A DNA stretch of 64,000 nt. It comes from Typha latifolia (Eukaryota > Streptophyta > Magnoliopsida > Poales > Typhaceae). This document shows, one piece after another, positions 31,979 to 44,700 of this stretch (position 1 is its first letter; each line of letters opens with the position of its first letter). The stretch is taken from positions 6,313,501-6,377,500 of the forward strand of contig CM034102.1 of NCBI GenBank assembly GCA_019914945.1. The letters are read 5' to 3'. The notes under the pieces were generated by a model. The model was not told where the DNA came from. It worked only from the letters and a program-made list of their open reading frames with translations, and did no database searches. The position numbers and the translations under genes are program-made.

Positions 31979-33921
31979 ATGGCATCTACAAGTACATCAG
32001 TTCAAGGTGACACCTTAAGTAGTATTTTTAATGATGATAGAACAAAGAAGAAGAAGTTGACATCGAATGTCTGGAATAATTTTGAGAAAGTTGAAGAGAC
32101 AAGTAATTGATGGAAAAATAATTCGCAAGTACAAGGCAATATGTAAATATTGTCGAAAGCAATTTAGTGGGGAAAATTCTATGGGAACATTACACTGGAG
32201 GAACTATTATAAGAACAAGCATAATAGAGATAGTGGTACTCAATCTCACAAAAGTTAGAGAAGATGGAATGTTAGAGTCATACAAATATAATAAAGAAAC
32301 AAGTCAAAGAAAACTTATCATGGCAATAGTAATGCATAAATATCCTTTCTCTATTGTAGAGCATGAGTATTTTATTAACTTTATAAAATCTCTACGACCT
32401 GCTTTTCCAACAAAGTCACGGATTACTATCCAAAAAGAGATCTTGGAACTATATGTTGAGCAAAAGAAGATTTTGTATAATATGTTTGCTTCACTTTCAT
32501 GCCGTATAAGTGCTACCATGAATCTCTGGACTTTTAGACAAAATAAAAGATATTTGTGTGTTATAATACATTTCATTGATGATGAATAGAGCATTCAGAA
32601 AAGAATCATAAATTTTATGCATTTAGAAGGAAGACATACAGGGTTGAATCTCTATCAAGCATTTCTAAAGAATATGATTGATTGGAATATTGACATGAAG
32701 CTCTTTTCATTAACTTTAGATAATGATCGGGCTAATAATATTTGTGTTAGAGATGTGGTTACTCAGCTGAATAGACAACAAGCTTTTGTTTGTGATAGCA
32801 TATTTTTTCATGTTAGATGTGCCACACATATTATTAATTTAGTTGTGCAAGATGGTTTGAAGAAAATAAAAGATGCAGTGGAGAATATTTGTCATATCAT
32901 TATAACTCTTAAAAATTTACCTTTGCAATGAGAGGAGTTTCTCAAAAGAGCAAGAGAATGCAATTTAGATACCAATAAGTCTCTTTTAATTGATGTATCT
33001 ACAAGATGGAATTCTACCTATTTAATGCTTAAAGATGCTTTATATTATAGCAATGCATTTAAGAGACTTTATTGTGCTGATCCAATTAAATTTGCTGCAT
33101 GTCCAACAAATGAGCAATGGAAGAAAACATCAGTGTTATGCAAATGTTTGAAAATATTCCATATGATTACTGAATTACTTTCAGGAACTTCATATCCGAC
33201 AGCTAACTTATTTTTCAAAGAATTTTGTGTTATTCAGTTACAAATTAAAAAATGGTGCAAAAGATTTGATGAATTTATTCTTTCTATGGCAACATCAATG
33301 CAAGACAAATTTGATAAATATTGAAAGCAATGCAATCTTATACTAGCAATGGCTTCATTTTTGGATCATCGGTACAAGATGAAACTTATGGTATATTACT
33401 TTCCTAAAATTTATTCTCTTGGTGGTGTTAAGGAACTTGAGGAAGTTCGTAAAATCATAAGGAATTTGTATAATGAATATGCATCCAAATTTTCTTCTCC
33501 GTCTAATCTGGATGTGAATATAAATAATAGTCAAGTGTTACAAAGTGGTAGAGTTGATCTTGATGTTGATGAAGATTTAGAGTAATTTTTAAGTGAGAAA
33601 TATCAACAACAATCTATTATGACAGATTTAGATCAATATATTGAGGATGCCTCACTTTTATGGCAACGTAATGATAGTAAATTTGATTTATTATCTTGGT
33701 GGAAGACAGAAGATAGTGGAAAGTATCATATATTATCACGAGTTGCCCATGATGTACTAGCAATTACAGTCGCCACAGTTGCATCTGAATCTGCATTTAG
33801 TACGGGTGGCCGAGTAGTTGATGTTTATCGTAGTAAGTTGGATCCCGAATCAATGGAAGCTTTAGTATGCACTCAAGATTTGATAAGATTTACAATAAAA
33901 TGTAATGATTATAATATTTGA
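31979..33921 (+). pseudogene. hAT transposase (RICESLEEPER/Ac type), broken
   Basis: Starts MASTSTSVQG at 31979 and is lost at a TGA (32108). A BED zinc finger follows in a shifted frame (CKYCRKQFSG with Cys pair and later HWRNYYKNKH with His, 32067-32258). From about 32230 a single frame runs to 33921, broken by stops at 32587, 32929, 33322 and 33583. It holds the hAT RNase H-like core (LTLDNDRANN, HVRCATHIINLVVQDGL, STRWNSTYLMLKDA) and the C-terminal dimerisation region (ASESAFSTGGRVVDVYRSKL). Two frameshifts and four stops against roughly 640 codons mean the element could move only with transposase supplied from elsewhere. A domesticated, functional host gene is unlikely given these breaks. 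Confidence 0.92.
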
Positions 33922-34311
33922 TTGTATTTTATAAAATAGTATTGTTTACTAATGTTTATATACTTTTTTTCTTATTAGGACAAATAGCATTAATTATTCA
34001 GGATGTTGAACAATCTGAAGATATTGATTTAAAGGGGGAGTAATCATATTGTAATTATTTTTCACTTTATATTTTAAGTTGATTAATCTAGTTTTTTATA
34101 TTACTTTTAAGTTGGTTAATTTAGTTTCATTTATTTTGCAGATGCACTTGAAAAGGAGAATTGTTTGAATGGTTGGATGTTTTGATGTTTTGTTTCTCTC
34201 TAACTTTGGGATGTTGATACTTTTTAAACTTGGTTAATTTTATTTGTTGAAGTTCATGTAAACTTGTATCGACTCTAAACTTTATTTTGATGGATATTTT
34301 AATTACTTTTG

Positions 34312-34505
34312 TGGTTGATAATGTGAACTTGTATAAAGATAATTTATTTACTTTTATGGTTGACAATGTGAACTTGTACAAGGATATTATATTTGCTTTT
34401 ATGGTTGACAATGTGAACTTATGCAAGGATGTTATATTTGTTTTATGGTTGACAATATGGACTTGTGCAAAAATATTTTATTTGCTTTTATGGTTGACAA
34501 AATTA
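34312..34505 (+). repeat. 45-bp tandem repeat in the hAT 3' region
   Basis: Units start at about 34312, 34357, 34402, 34446 and 34491, each beginning TGGTTGACAATGTGAACTTG. The period of 45 bp keeps one frame open, giving a 15-residue repeat (MVDNVNLYKDIIFAF). It lies after the transposase stop, so the open frame is most likely a by-product of the period. Confidence 0.85.
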
Positions 34506-35731
34506 GAATCTCATTATTATTGTTGTTGTAATTTTTGGGTTAAGGTTTAGAAATCAATATGAACTTACTTTCTGATGTAGGTATCCTTATCTTTAATATA
34601 TTTTATGAAGAATTATAGATTTAGGAGAGGGCCTTATGTAGATATGTCCTCTGGCGGAATATGCAATGTTTCTCTAGTTCCTTCTTTCTAATTGTGTTCC
34701 AACTATTTGGTGCAGAGAAGAACACATGCAGTAATAATCTGATGTAGGGATGCATGAAATTTCGGGTTAGTATGATATAGTAAAGATACTACTAATTCAT
34801 AATCATTAGTTTATATACATTATGTTTGTTTAAAGTCTATAATTTCTTTTGTTTTCTTTTTGCACCATTACTATCTTTTTGCCAATGAATCAGTTCTCAA
34901 ATACTGTAAGTTTTGTTCAAATTGTATTTGAATGATTTTAGACTTGATTAATATTCGTAGTAAGTTCATATTGATTGTTTAAAATTTGATACGTATCCAT
35001 TTAAGATTCAAAAATTTATCCGAACACTATCCGATCTGTATCAAAAAACTATCTGATCCGTATCCGAAAATTATTTGTATCCGTTTTCTTAGGATATGAT
35101 TTTAATTTTTGCTATCCGTCAAATATTCGTATCTGAATCCATATCCGAATAAAACATATGGATCCGGATATGAGTTGAACACTATTTGATCCGTTTTCAC
35201 CCCTAGGATCGATTCATTTTGTTGTTGAAGGAGAATAATAAACAATCAAGAACAACAGTTTCAAGGAACTGACATGGCCCAATCAGCTGCAAGAGAGGTC
35301 AGTTAAAAAAATTTATTTGCTGGAACAAGTCTCTTTCCATTATCCAAGTCTCTTTTGATAACTTCTATAAGAGGGCCGATCAAAAGAAATTTATTTGCTA
35401 CAGAATAACAAATTTTTAAAACTATAAATGCTGAATGATGCAATTATCATTTTATCAATTTCCACGTAAAATCTGCATGACAGACAATTCTGTGATGACT
35501 TCTGACAGTCGGCCATGAGAACACCTTCAATAACAAATTGCATTACAGGATCTAGCATAGGTCAAAAAACTCCCACGAATTAAAGAGTAAACTGGCCTGA
35601 AGAGCCACCCAAATAAATCAGTCCACAGCAATTCAAAATTTCATCAGAAAAATGTCTGTGGAACAAGTTTATTGCCCGTAACTTCTCAACCCAACTGAAA
35701 TTTCCAAATCCAACCTCCATCAACAGAGAAA

Positions 35732-38700
35732 TTAAGGCTTGAGTGCAAGCGCCAAACCAAATTTGGGAGATTTGTCCAAGGCCTTGGTATCAAATTCACC
35801 AGAGACAGTCAGGAAAGACTTGGGCTTGACCTCATGTTGAAGAAGAGCTCCGAGTTTCCCAGAGTTGTTGAGCTTAGCCTTCAAGGTTGTTTGGGGATCA
35901 ACTGCATATAAACTACCAACTGTAACGGTGTTCTCGTTAGTGGAGAACCTCCTGGTAATCTCTGCCACCACAGAGGTCTTCTGCTTCTCATCAAAATGGT
36001 ATACATATGAAGCTTTGAGACTATCCCCTTTGTCCCCTCTAGTGAAAATCATATGAAGTTAAGACTTCGAAAAGGCCATTTCTATTGGACTTAAGAGGAA
36101 ACTTTTCTAAGAAATGGCAATCAAGAGGTTGACGCAATGAATGGAAAACTTACAATATGAATGAAGCATTATATTCTGGCTTCGACAGTCCAATTCCAGC
36201 ACTATACTTGGTAAAAGTTCCTGCAGCAGTGTCAAAACCGGCTTCTGCACCAAACACAATGCCATGGGCACCTAGAGTCCCAGAAAGATCAACAACTGGG
36301 GATGACTTCAGGCCGACAGCTGTAACAAAACTTGCATGGTCATGAAAATATTGCACCTCCAGCTGCCAAAAGAAAATTAGTTTTTAGTATCTCTAGTAAC
36401 AAACTAGCAATTATATTATAGGATAATGAGCAAAAAAGAAAGCAATCACCTTTCCAGAGTTGTAATCTGGCAGCTTACAAGATGCAATAGTTTTTGTAGA
36501 GGGCAGAACATCTGAGATGGTGAGAGTAGTGGAGATCTGGCACATCATAGAAAAGGAACTTTTTTAAGACTATACACTAGTTGAATAAAACCAAAAGAAC
36601 AATTGGCAGAAAAATTACATTTGAATTAGTATCAACTTTGATATCAATAAGGGTGTTCTTGTACTTGTACTGAGAACCAACATCAAGAGAGTAGAGTCCT
36701 CCTTTCTTCAAAGCAGCAGAAGTGAGGCCCTGACAATAAATCAGAAATAGCAATTGTCACTTCCAGTTGATATTTATGTAAGGAAACACCGCATAAACCA
36801 TACATAACATGATAATAACAACCCATGAAACAAATAATCTGAATTATAACCAAGGAGCTACCACAGTAGATAACATATTTCTTAGTCCTGAACACTTGGC
36901 ACAAAGGCACAGATTGTTCAAATGGTTATCAAATGATTGATGGCTTGAGGAAAGTATAGGAAGGGAATAAGAAAAATTACCAGATAGAGACAAAGGAAAC
37001 AGAAGCTGTTCATGATATAAAATAAACAAGAATAGTATGAAGAAAAACAAAATTTTAGGGAATTAGTAAAACATAAAATAAGATATTTGCTTTCACTATA
37101 AAAAAGCAACAAATGAAGCTATTATAGGAGTCCAACACGGGAGTATTTTACCACTTAGAGTGACTACACCTACTGATGGACCTGAAAGTGAGAGGACTAC
37201 TCGGTGTAGCTTTGAGATCTCTTCAATCAATAATCTTCTTGCTTCATTGAGGTAATTCATAGATAATTTCTGTAGTTTTGAACTTTCATTTCTTAGATTA
37301 ACTTTTCTCCATGATTTTAAAATGCTTCAGCCTTTTCTTTTAATACTCTTTATACACCTAAAATCAACCAATGTTTTATTTCAAATTTGAGAACCATTAA
37401 CAAATGTCAGTTTTCAAACATCAACACCCTAACAAGGGAAAGCGAACACCTACTTGCAAGGGAAACTTGTGAAAGCAATGGCCATAGAATGTGTGTTGCA
37501 CCAAAAGGGAAAGAGGACACCTACTTTATCTGGATTATCAAATGTTTACAAATAGATCAAGTCATTAAATTATGAAGTATAGATTACTATGGCTATCAAA
37601 ACTAGTACCAGTACAAGAGTAAAAAGGCTGATTGTATATTATACAAGAATCTAATACTGGCCAGAAAAAAGGTGTTATGTAGAAGAAGTAATAAGGCAGC
37701 AAATAGTTCTGCTCCTTGCAGTGAAGATAATCTTTAGTCAATCTAATTAGATTTGCATTTAGCAATGCTATTATTATAAAGGTTCCAAGTATCGGAATTG
37801 GGATCGGGATTAAAAAACGATACGTATCGGCCGTATCAGCCTATATTTTAAAATAATTTTTAAAATACAGAAAATTTCTTAATTTTTTAGAAAAATAATA
37901 ATAAGATATAAATATAAATTATTCATATATAAAGTCTAAAAACTAAAAAATAAATACTATTTTCTCAATTTCTATTTCTCCCCCTTTCTACCACTCACAC
38001 TTCTCTCCCACATAAATTAAAAAAAAAAAAAAATTTACCTTCTTTCCACTAATTCTCTTTTTTATCAAACTCTCTCTCTGACTAACTCTCTCTTATCAAA
38101 CTCTCTCCCACTAACTCTCTCTTGTCAAACTCTCTCCCTAATTAACTCTCTCTACTACTAACTCTCTCTTAAAAATTCTCCCTCTCCCTCACCGATTGCC
38201 ACCTCTTTCCCTCTTTAACATAGTTTTTTAATTTTTGTTTTCTCTCCATATCTCTCTCTCTCCTCTTTCCCTCTCTTCTTCCCTCTCCCTTACTGCTGCA
38301 ACCCACAATCCCTGTCTCTTTCTCCCTCTCTCTCTCTTTCCCTCTCTCTTACTCCATCTCTCTCTTTCTCTCTCTTTCCCTCTCTCTCTTCCTCCCTCTC
38401 TTTCCCTCTCTTGTTCCCACTCTTTCTCTCTCTCTTTTCCCTTTCTTTCTCTCTTACCCATGCTCGTCTCAGGCGGGATCAGCCGATACGGCCGATCCTC
38501 GACCGAAACCAATCAATAGATTGGTTTCGGCTAGGGTACGGCAGATCCCGATCCGTTTCGGCCGATCCCAATCGGGATCGGCCGAAACTAGGAACCATGA
38601 TTATTATGCATATTGGCATGCTAATAAAAATGAGATCATCTTTGAAATAATGGTCTTGATCCATTAGTTGCAAAAAAGAATAGATGTTGCGGCAGTGATT

Positions 38701-41700
38701 GTCAAGAGTATGACGAAACTCTTCACCATGAAAAACATTTGCAACTGTTGATTATTATCTTATCCACCATGGTCACCAGTATATGAACTAACCTAATCAC
38801 ATGTGGGAAATATTAAAACTATATAGTGACTGCAAAATTGACTAAAATAGCAAAGCAAAGAAAGTGCAAACTAGTGGATTAACCAGTAAGTGTGACTGGC
38901 ACTAAGAGTCGTTGGAGATTAGATTGAATATGTGCCAACCACGATATTGTTCAGTGACCTCATTGCGATCCATAGCATGTAGTCTTTCAGCATACTTCTG
39001 AGAAGTTGTTACTGCCTTTGCTATAATAGATTTTTCGTTCAAAATTTAAATGTGGCAGGATAGAGTAAAAGATGATTTCACATATACAAGCAGCACAAGC
39101 ATTCACAACTACCAAGTTCGCAAGTCATCAAGTTTGACAATATGGACACAGCATCAAATAAAAAATCCAACAATTTTGTTACCCTTGGCACAGTGTGTGT
39201 TAGCCGGCAATTGGATGGCATGTGCTGTGCTGGCTGACCATGCCAACACACTGCCAACAGCAAGGAAGAAAAGGGAAGTGTTCAGAAATTAACTTTTCTA
39301 CTTAAATTTATTAATCATAATGAAAGTTACTAAGCATGACATAACATATATTGTATATATATTCTGTAGCACCATAGAATTCTCTAACACTTTCAAGAAG
39401 TGAAACAGCAGAACAATTGGATATTCTGCAGCCAAAGAGGATTGTAGTATTCTACAAGACTACATACTTATGCATGAGAGGGGGGTTGTATTTAGTGCAC
39501 AATATTGTAAATAGTTGCAAAATCAAGTATTAGTGAATAAATATGGAGGTTTGTGGTCTCCTAAAACCAAGGTTCTAAATATCAGAATTGGGGATTAGCC
39601 GCCTAAAAAACAATACATACTAGGTGTATCAACCATTACTGCCGATATAGATCAGACTAATTTTTTAATTATATAAAATTTTAAAAATTAATACAAAATG
39701 CAGGAAATCATAAGACATTAGAAAAGGTATAGGAAAATAAATAAAAAATCACCCATCCCTTTTCTAGTCTCTCCCTCTCCCTCTCTCTCTACTATTATAG
39801 AAGCAAAGGCATGGTGTTGCAGCAGTAAGGAGAAGGAGCAAAGGGGAGAAGGAAAAAATAAAAGAAAAACAAAGAAGAAAGAAATTCTTAAAAGAAGATA
39901 AAAGAAAGAAAACTCCTCACCTCGCCAAAGACCTAACCATTAGAGGTCGCTATCACTGGTAAATTACTTGGCAAAGCTCATTGCTTGTCATCACTGGATA
40001 GGATGGATGCGTCAAAAGAGATCGGCCCAAGAGAGAGAGATGGGAGAAGAGACGAGAGCATAACAAAGAGAAAGGTAAAGTTGTTATTACTCATTAAATT
40101 GGTTTGGATCTAGGTCATGTTTGACAACAACAAAATAATAAAGATAAAGGGAAGAAAGAAGTACAAAGAGCGGGAGAAATGGAGAGGGAAAGAGAAAGGA
40201 CTTCTTGTGTTGTTGAATCATTGTCTCCAAGCCTCTATCAAGAATGGCTATGTCGGTAGTGGCACAGCACTTGGCACATGTGTCAGTGGCACACTCTGTG
40301 CTGAGCCCCTTTTTTAAAAAATTATATTTTCATTAATCATCATCAAATCAACTTTGATTTCTGTTCATACTCAATATTCATTATCATAGGAGAATTGTAA
40401 AATTTCTATTTGTATGAAAACTATGTGAAATATTACAACAAGCAATACTATTAGTAGATGAGTTTTAAAAATTATTGACAGTATTTAGTGCAACATTCCC
40501 ATATTATTCTTGTGCCGGCGAATAAAGTCTTTGATCCTCCTCATTATGCTATGTTCAACTAGATATTAGTTTTAATTATTAAACTATTATCAATTAAATA
40601 TTATGTGTTGAATGTTATTATATGTTCAATTATATTATAGAGTATTTAATCATATTATAAATTGTTCAATCATTAATATAATTGAATATATTAATGTATT
40701 CAATTATATTATGTGTGGAATAATATTTATATATAACTATTGTTTTATATTTAATAAAATAGGTCATTTACAAAAATAATCTGAAAATAAAACACTATAA
40801 TATAGGTTATAATACATATATTTAAACCAAAAACTAAAGATTAACATGCCGAAGATCCAAAAGCATCTCTAAATATTTTAAAAATTTTATTAAAAATGTT
40901 ATAAAGGCATGCCAGTGGCACGCAGTGAACCGTGCCGGTTGGCATGTGCCGTGTCAATAGTAGCATGGCATGGCACATGCCACCGGCAGGACCATCATTA
41001 GCCTCTATTACTAGTTCTTCTCATCGAATCGTCACCAGCAGTCATCGTGCCCTAGTCATTTTTCTATAGGGAAGATAGATGCAGAACGTGTGATGTAAAA
41101 TTGTAATTAGTCCACTTAATGAATTTAAATTAAGGTTAATGGATAATCAACTAACTTTAGATGATTATCCATTCAAACTAGATCCAACTTAGAACTAATT
41201 TGCTAGGTCATATCATCTTCTTTAAACAATCAACTCGGTGGATTGCCTTCCTCAAGCCCTTCTCCACTCTTCATCCTTTCACTATCCGTGAATCATCTCT
41301 TTCGTTGCCATACATATCTTCTTCTCACTCCTCTACTACCATGAATAGCCTCTTGGAGGTGATAGGCTGCTGCTAGGAGGTGGTTAGGCAACCCCTCTTA
41401 CCACGTGTCATCATTGCGTCGATATGGTATGTGCCAGCCAACATGCCCCGAGCAACATGAGAAACCATGGCCATACCTAAAATAGACACTCTCTCTACAA
41501 CTAGCAAATACCATTCCTAGTATGATCTAGTTATTAATTAAATTCATTCAAACTCCACACTCCATCTTCTTGAAATAGTGTAACAAAACATATAAGGAAA
41601 ATATAAATAGAGATAAAATTATCAACCATCACAAAGCAAAACTCCACCATTATATGGGGCTATTTGCCAAAAAAAAAAGTTCTTAGGTTTTAGTACTAGT

Positions 41701-44700
41701 AAGATAGGGCTCTTGACACTAAATACATTCATTTTTTATACTAAATGCACATATTTTCATAATGAAATGCGGACAATTTACACGAGATATGCACGTGTGT
41801 ACGAGGGCTCATTTAATGATGCGGACATCACTGATAGGACGCGATGGCGTGTGTACCAGCGCAGGAGGCGCCGACAGTTGATGATCCCTCCTATAGGGAT
41901 CTGGTTCTGATTTTTATTTATTTAGGGTGTCTTTTGTTTATTTCCTATGTAGGGTGTTTTTTTACTTAATTCCATTGTAGGTCTATTTATAGACCCGTTA
42001 TATTTCCTTTGGAACTAAATGAAAGTTTATGTGATTTGTTCTCTCGAGGATTTTGGTGTGAAACATTTTCTTAGGGTGGAGGTGTGAAACCCCATTCCTT
42101 CCCTTCTTCTTTCTCTGTTTCATTTTCCTCCACTACGTTTTGCATCATTTTCTATTTCGAAAACTAAGATTTTTTATGCAAACGACGCTCATTATATGAT
42201 TATATGAAACTATTGTATGTAATTCAGCACTACAAAAGTTCGAAACATCTTAAACAGCAATATAATATTGTTAACTATCAAAGAGCATTCTGGTAGATGA
42301 CATATGGAAGAGAAGGGGGATTCGAGTTTAATTGAAAGGCCTATGTTTATTATGAATCCAAAAGTCGGTCGATCTCGACCTAGACCTGATATAGTCAATT
42401 AATTGGTATCGGATGGATATTGGGTGTATTGGGCATATCGGTTGTATCGGCCAATACCTAATTTGGATCAGCCGATCCAAGTTAGAATTAGCCGATTTGG
42501 ATTGAATGGGTCAGATCCGTAATGGAATTAACATGGGAACATCAATTATTGATGCTCCCATCATCTTTTTCTTTTATCTCTCTCCTAACTGAAGCCAGTG
42601 GTCCTCCAACATAGAGATCCAGCTCTAGCAAGTATTTTGAACTCTGTCGACACACTCCGACAACCTCAGGTATGTGGTTTTTTTTTTCATTTATTTCTCT
42701 CTTCTCTTTTTTTTCACTGCAGCTTTTTTCTTCTCTTCTTTTCTTCTTCGCTGCAAAAGCAGAAAAATGTTTTCCTTTTCGGTTCTTCCACTCACTGTCT
42801 CTCCTCCTTCTTCTTCTTCTTCACTACATAAGTAGCAGAAACTTTTTTTCTTTTTGGTTCTTTAACTCTCTCTCTCTCTTCTTCACTGCATAAGCAGTAG
42901 AATTATTTTTTGTTCCTCTACTCTCTTTCTTTCTCTGTTCTTCTTCTTCACTACAAAAGTAAAAGTTTTTTTTTTCTTCTCAGTCCTACTCTCTCTCTCT
43001 CTCTCTCTCTCCCCCCTCTTTTTATTCTTCACTACAAAACAAACAATGCTTTAAAAAAAATCTCATTTTACTGTCAATTTTTCTAAATTTTTAGAAAATT
43101 TTCTATATTTTTACATAATATTTAGAATTTACATGATTAAGGATCCAATATAGGCAGCCGATAGGCCCGAACATATCATTTTTCTAACCAGCTTATCCCA
43201 ATTCCAAATTTCAAAACCTTGATTTTTATGAGGCTATAGATAGGTAGTAGCAAACTAGAAGTTGGGAGATTTTATTCTGTATTTTCCTTTTGTCCTCAGA
43301 GAAAAATAAAATTAGATCCTTTTAATAAGACAAATTTATGATACTTCTAAAGATCAAATTCCAAATTTCAGCACCTTGATTTTTTATGAGGCTATAGGAA
43401 GTAGCAAACTAGAAGTTGGGAGAATTTATTTCATATCTTCCTTTTGTCCTCAAAGAAAAAAAATTAGGTCCTTTTAACAAGACAAAAATTTAAGGTACTT
43501 CTAAAGATCAAAATATAAAAGCAAGGAAAAGAGACAATCTCAAACCAAGGAGTAGTTAGCTTCATCAATTTTCCTTGATTCGAAAATATGCAAAAAATCT
43601 CATTAGCTTCACATTTCTTTCAACTTCCATGAATACTAAAATCAGGTCCTGAATCCTGATACTCAAAATGAGCTTTTATAGTTTTAAAGCTAGCATGAAT
43701 ACAAGGATACATCATGCAGAATAGATTTTGCTCTAATTTGCAGAACAATCTGCAATACAAAACATAGACTAGATAATGAACTCACAATAATAAATAGGTT
43801 GTATAACCACCATCATTCAAGACAGTTCCTAACAATATGAAGTTAAGAGGGATTAAAAGACCACAATGTTCCAAAGAAACAGATCTTCAAGTTGTGAACC
43901 TGGCATCAAACATCTAAAATTGTAGTCAAGAACCAGGCCAAAGCAAAATAAGACAATACAGTTGCTTGCCTCAAAGTCTCAAGGTTAACTTATGCATACA
44001 ACAATCTATCTTCTTAGTTGCAATTTAGATTGTCCAGTCGATGAGGATCCTTCTAAAAGTTCCCTAGATATTGAATAGTCTAGAAAAGAGAGAAAGATGG
44101 CATTTGCCAATTTAGAGGTCTGTCCTATCTCTAAGGCATAATTTCGAGCCACAGAGTAAACTGAAAAATAAAATTCTCAAGTCACAGAAGTCCTAATAGC
44201 CTGAAAATTAAGTGGAACACTAGCAGATGTTCTAAAAGACTACAGAGTTAGAAGGATATTTTAAAGTAACAGCGCACAAGATGGTAGGAACAAATGTGGA
44301 ACAACCTAAAAAACAAGCCATATCAGGAAGAATAACAAAGGGATAAAGCAGCAACAGAGTAGAAGTGAAGGACCAACCAGTTAGCTAACTACCAGATGAA
44401 CTCCTAAAGAGTGCTAATGAACAAATGACACGCTCTCCTTAGTACTTTCCACCCAGCTAACCAAGCCAAGGAGCAAAAGGTAACTGGAGAAATCAATATG
44501 GCACAGCCATCCATACATTACAGGAGAACAATAGCAAATGATGGCATCCACAAGCTACCATAAAAATAAAATAATTGCAACAAGAATTTAACGAACAAGC
44601 AAAAAGGGAAATCAAATTTGAATAAAAAGTAAAGAGAAAAAAAAATCTCTAACAACCCTATTCCACTCACCGAACCTACCACGAGACCAAATCTCTATCA

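Larger units (their letters stand above)
30594..35205 (+). mobile_element. complete hAT transposon with intact ends, 8-bp duplication
   Basis: Begins TAGGGGTGAAAATGG and ends CCGTTTTCACCCCTA; the first 12 bases are perfect inverted repeats. Both sides have GGATCGAT (30586-30593 and 35206-35213), the 8-bp duplication typical of hAT elements. The ends are packed with ATCCGGAT/ATACGGAT-like words (30620-30840 and 34985-35200), likely transposase binding sites. A decayed RICESLEEPER/Ac-type transposase lies inside on the plus strand. It landed only 10 bp beyond the right duplication of the LINE at 29439-30576. Confidence 0.95.

Noticed and set aside
31979..33921. Considered as a domesticated, working hAT-derived host gene
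   Set aside because: Two frameshifts and four in-frame stops, plus intact transposon ends and target duplication, show a broken transposon gene.
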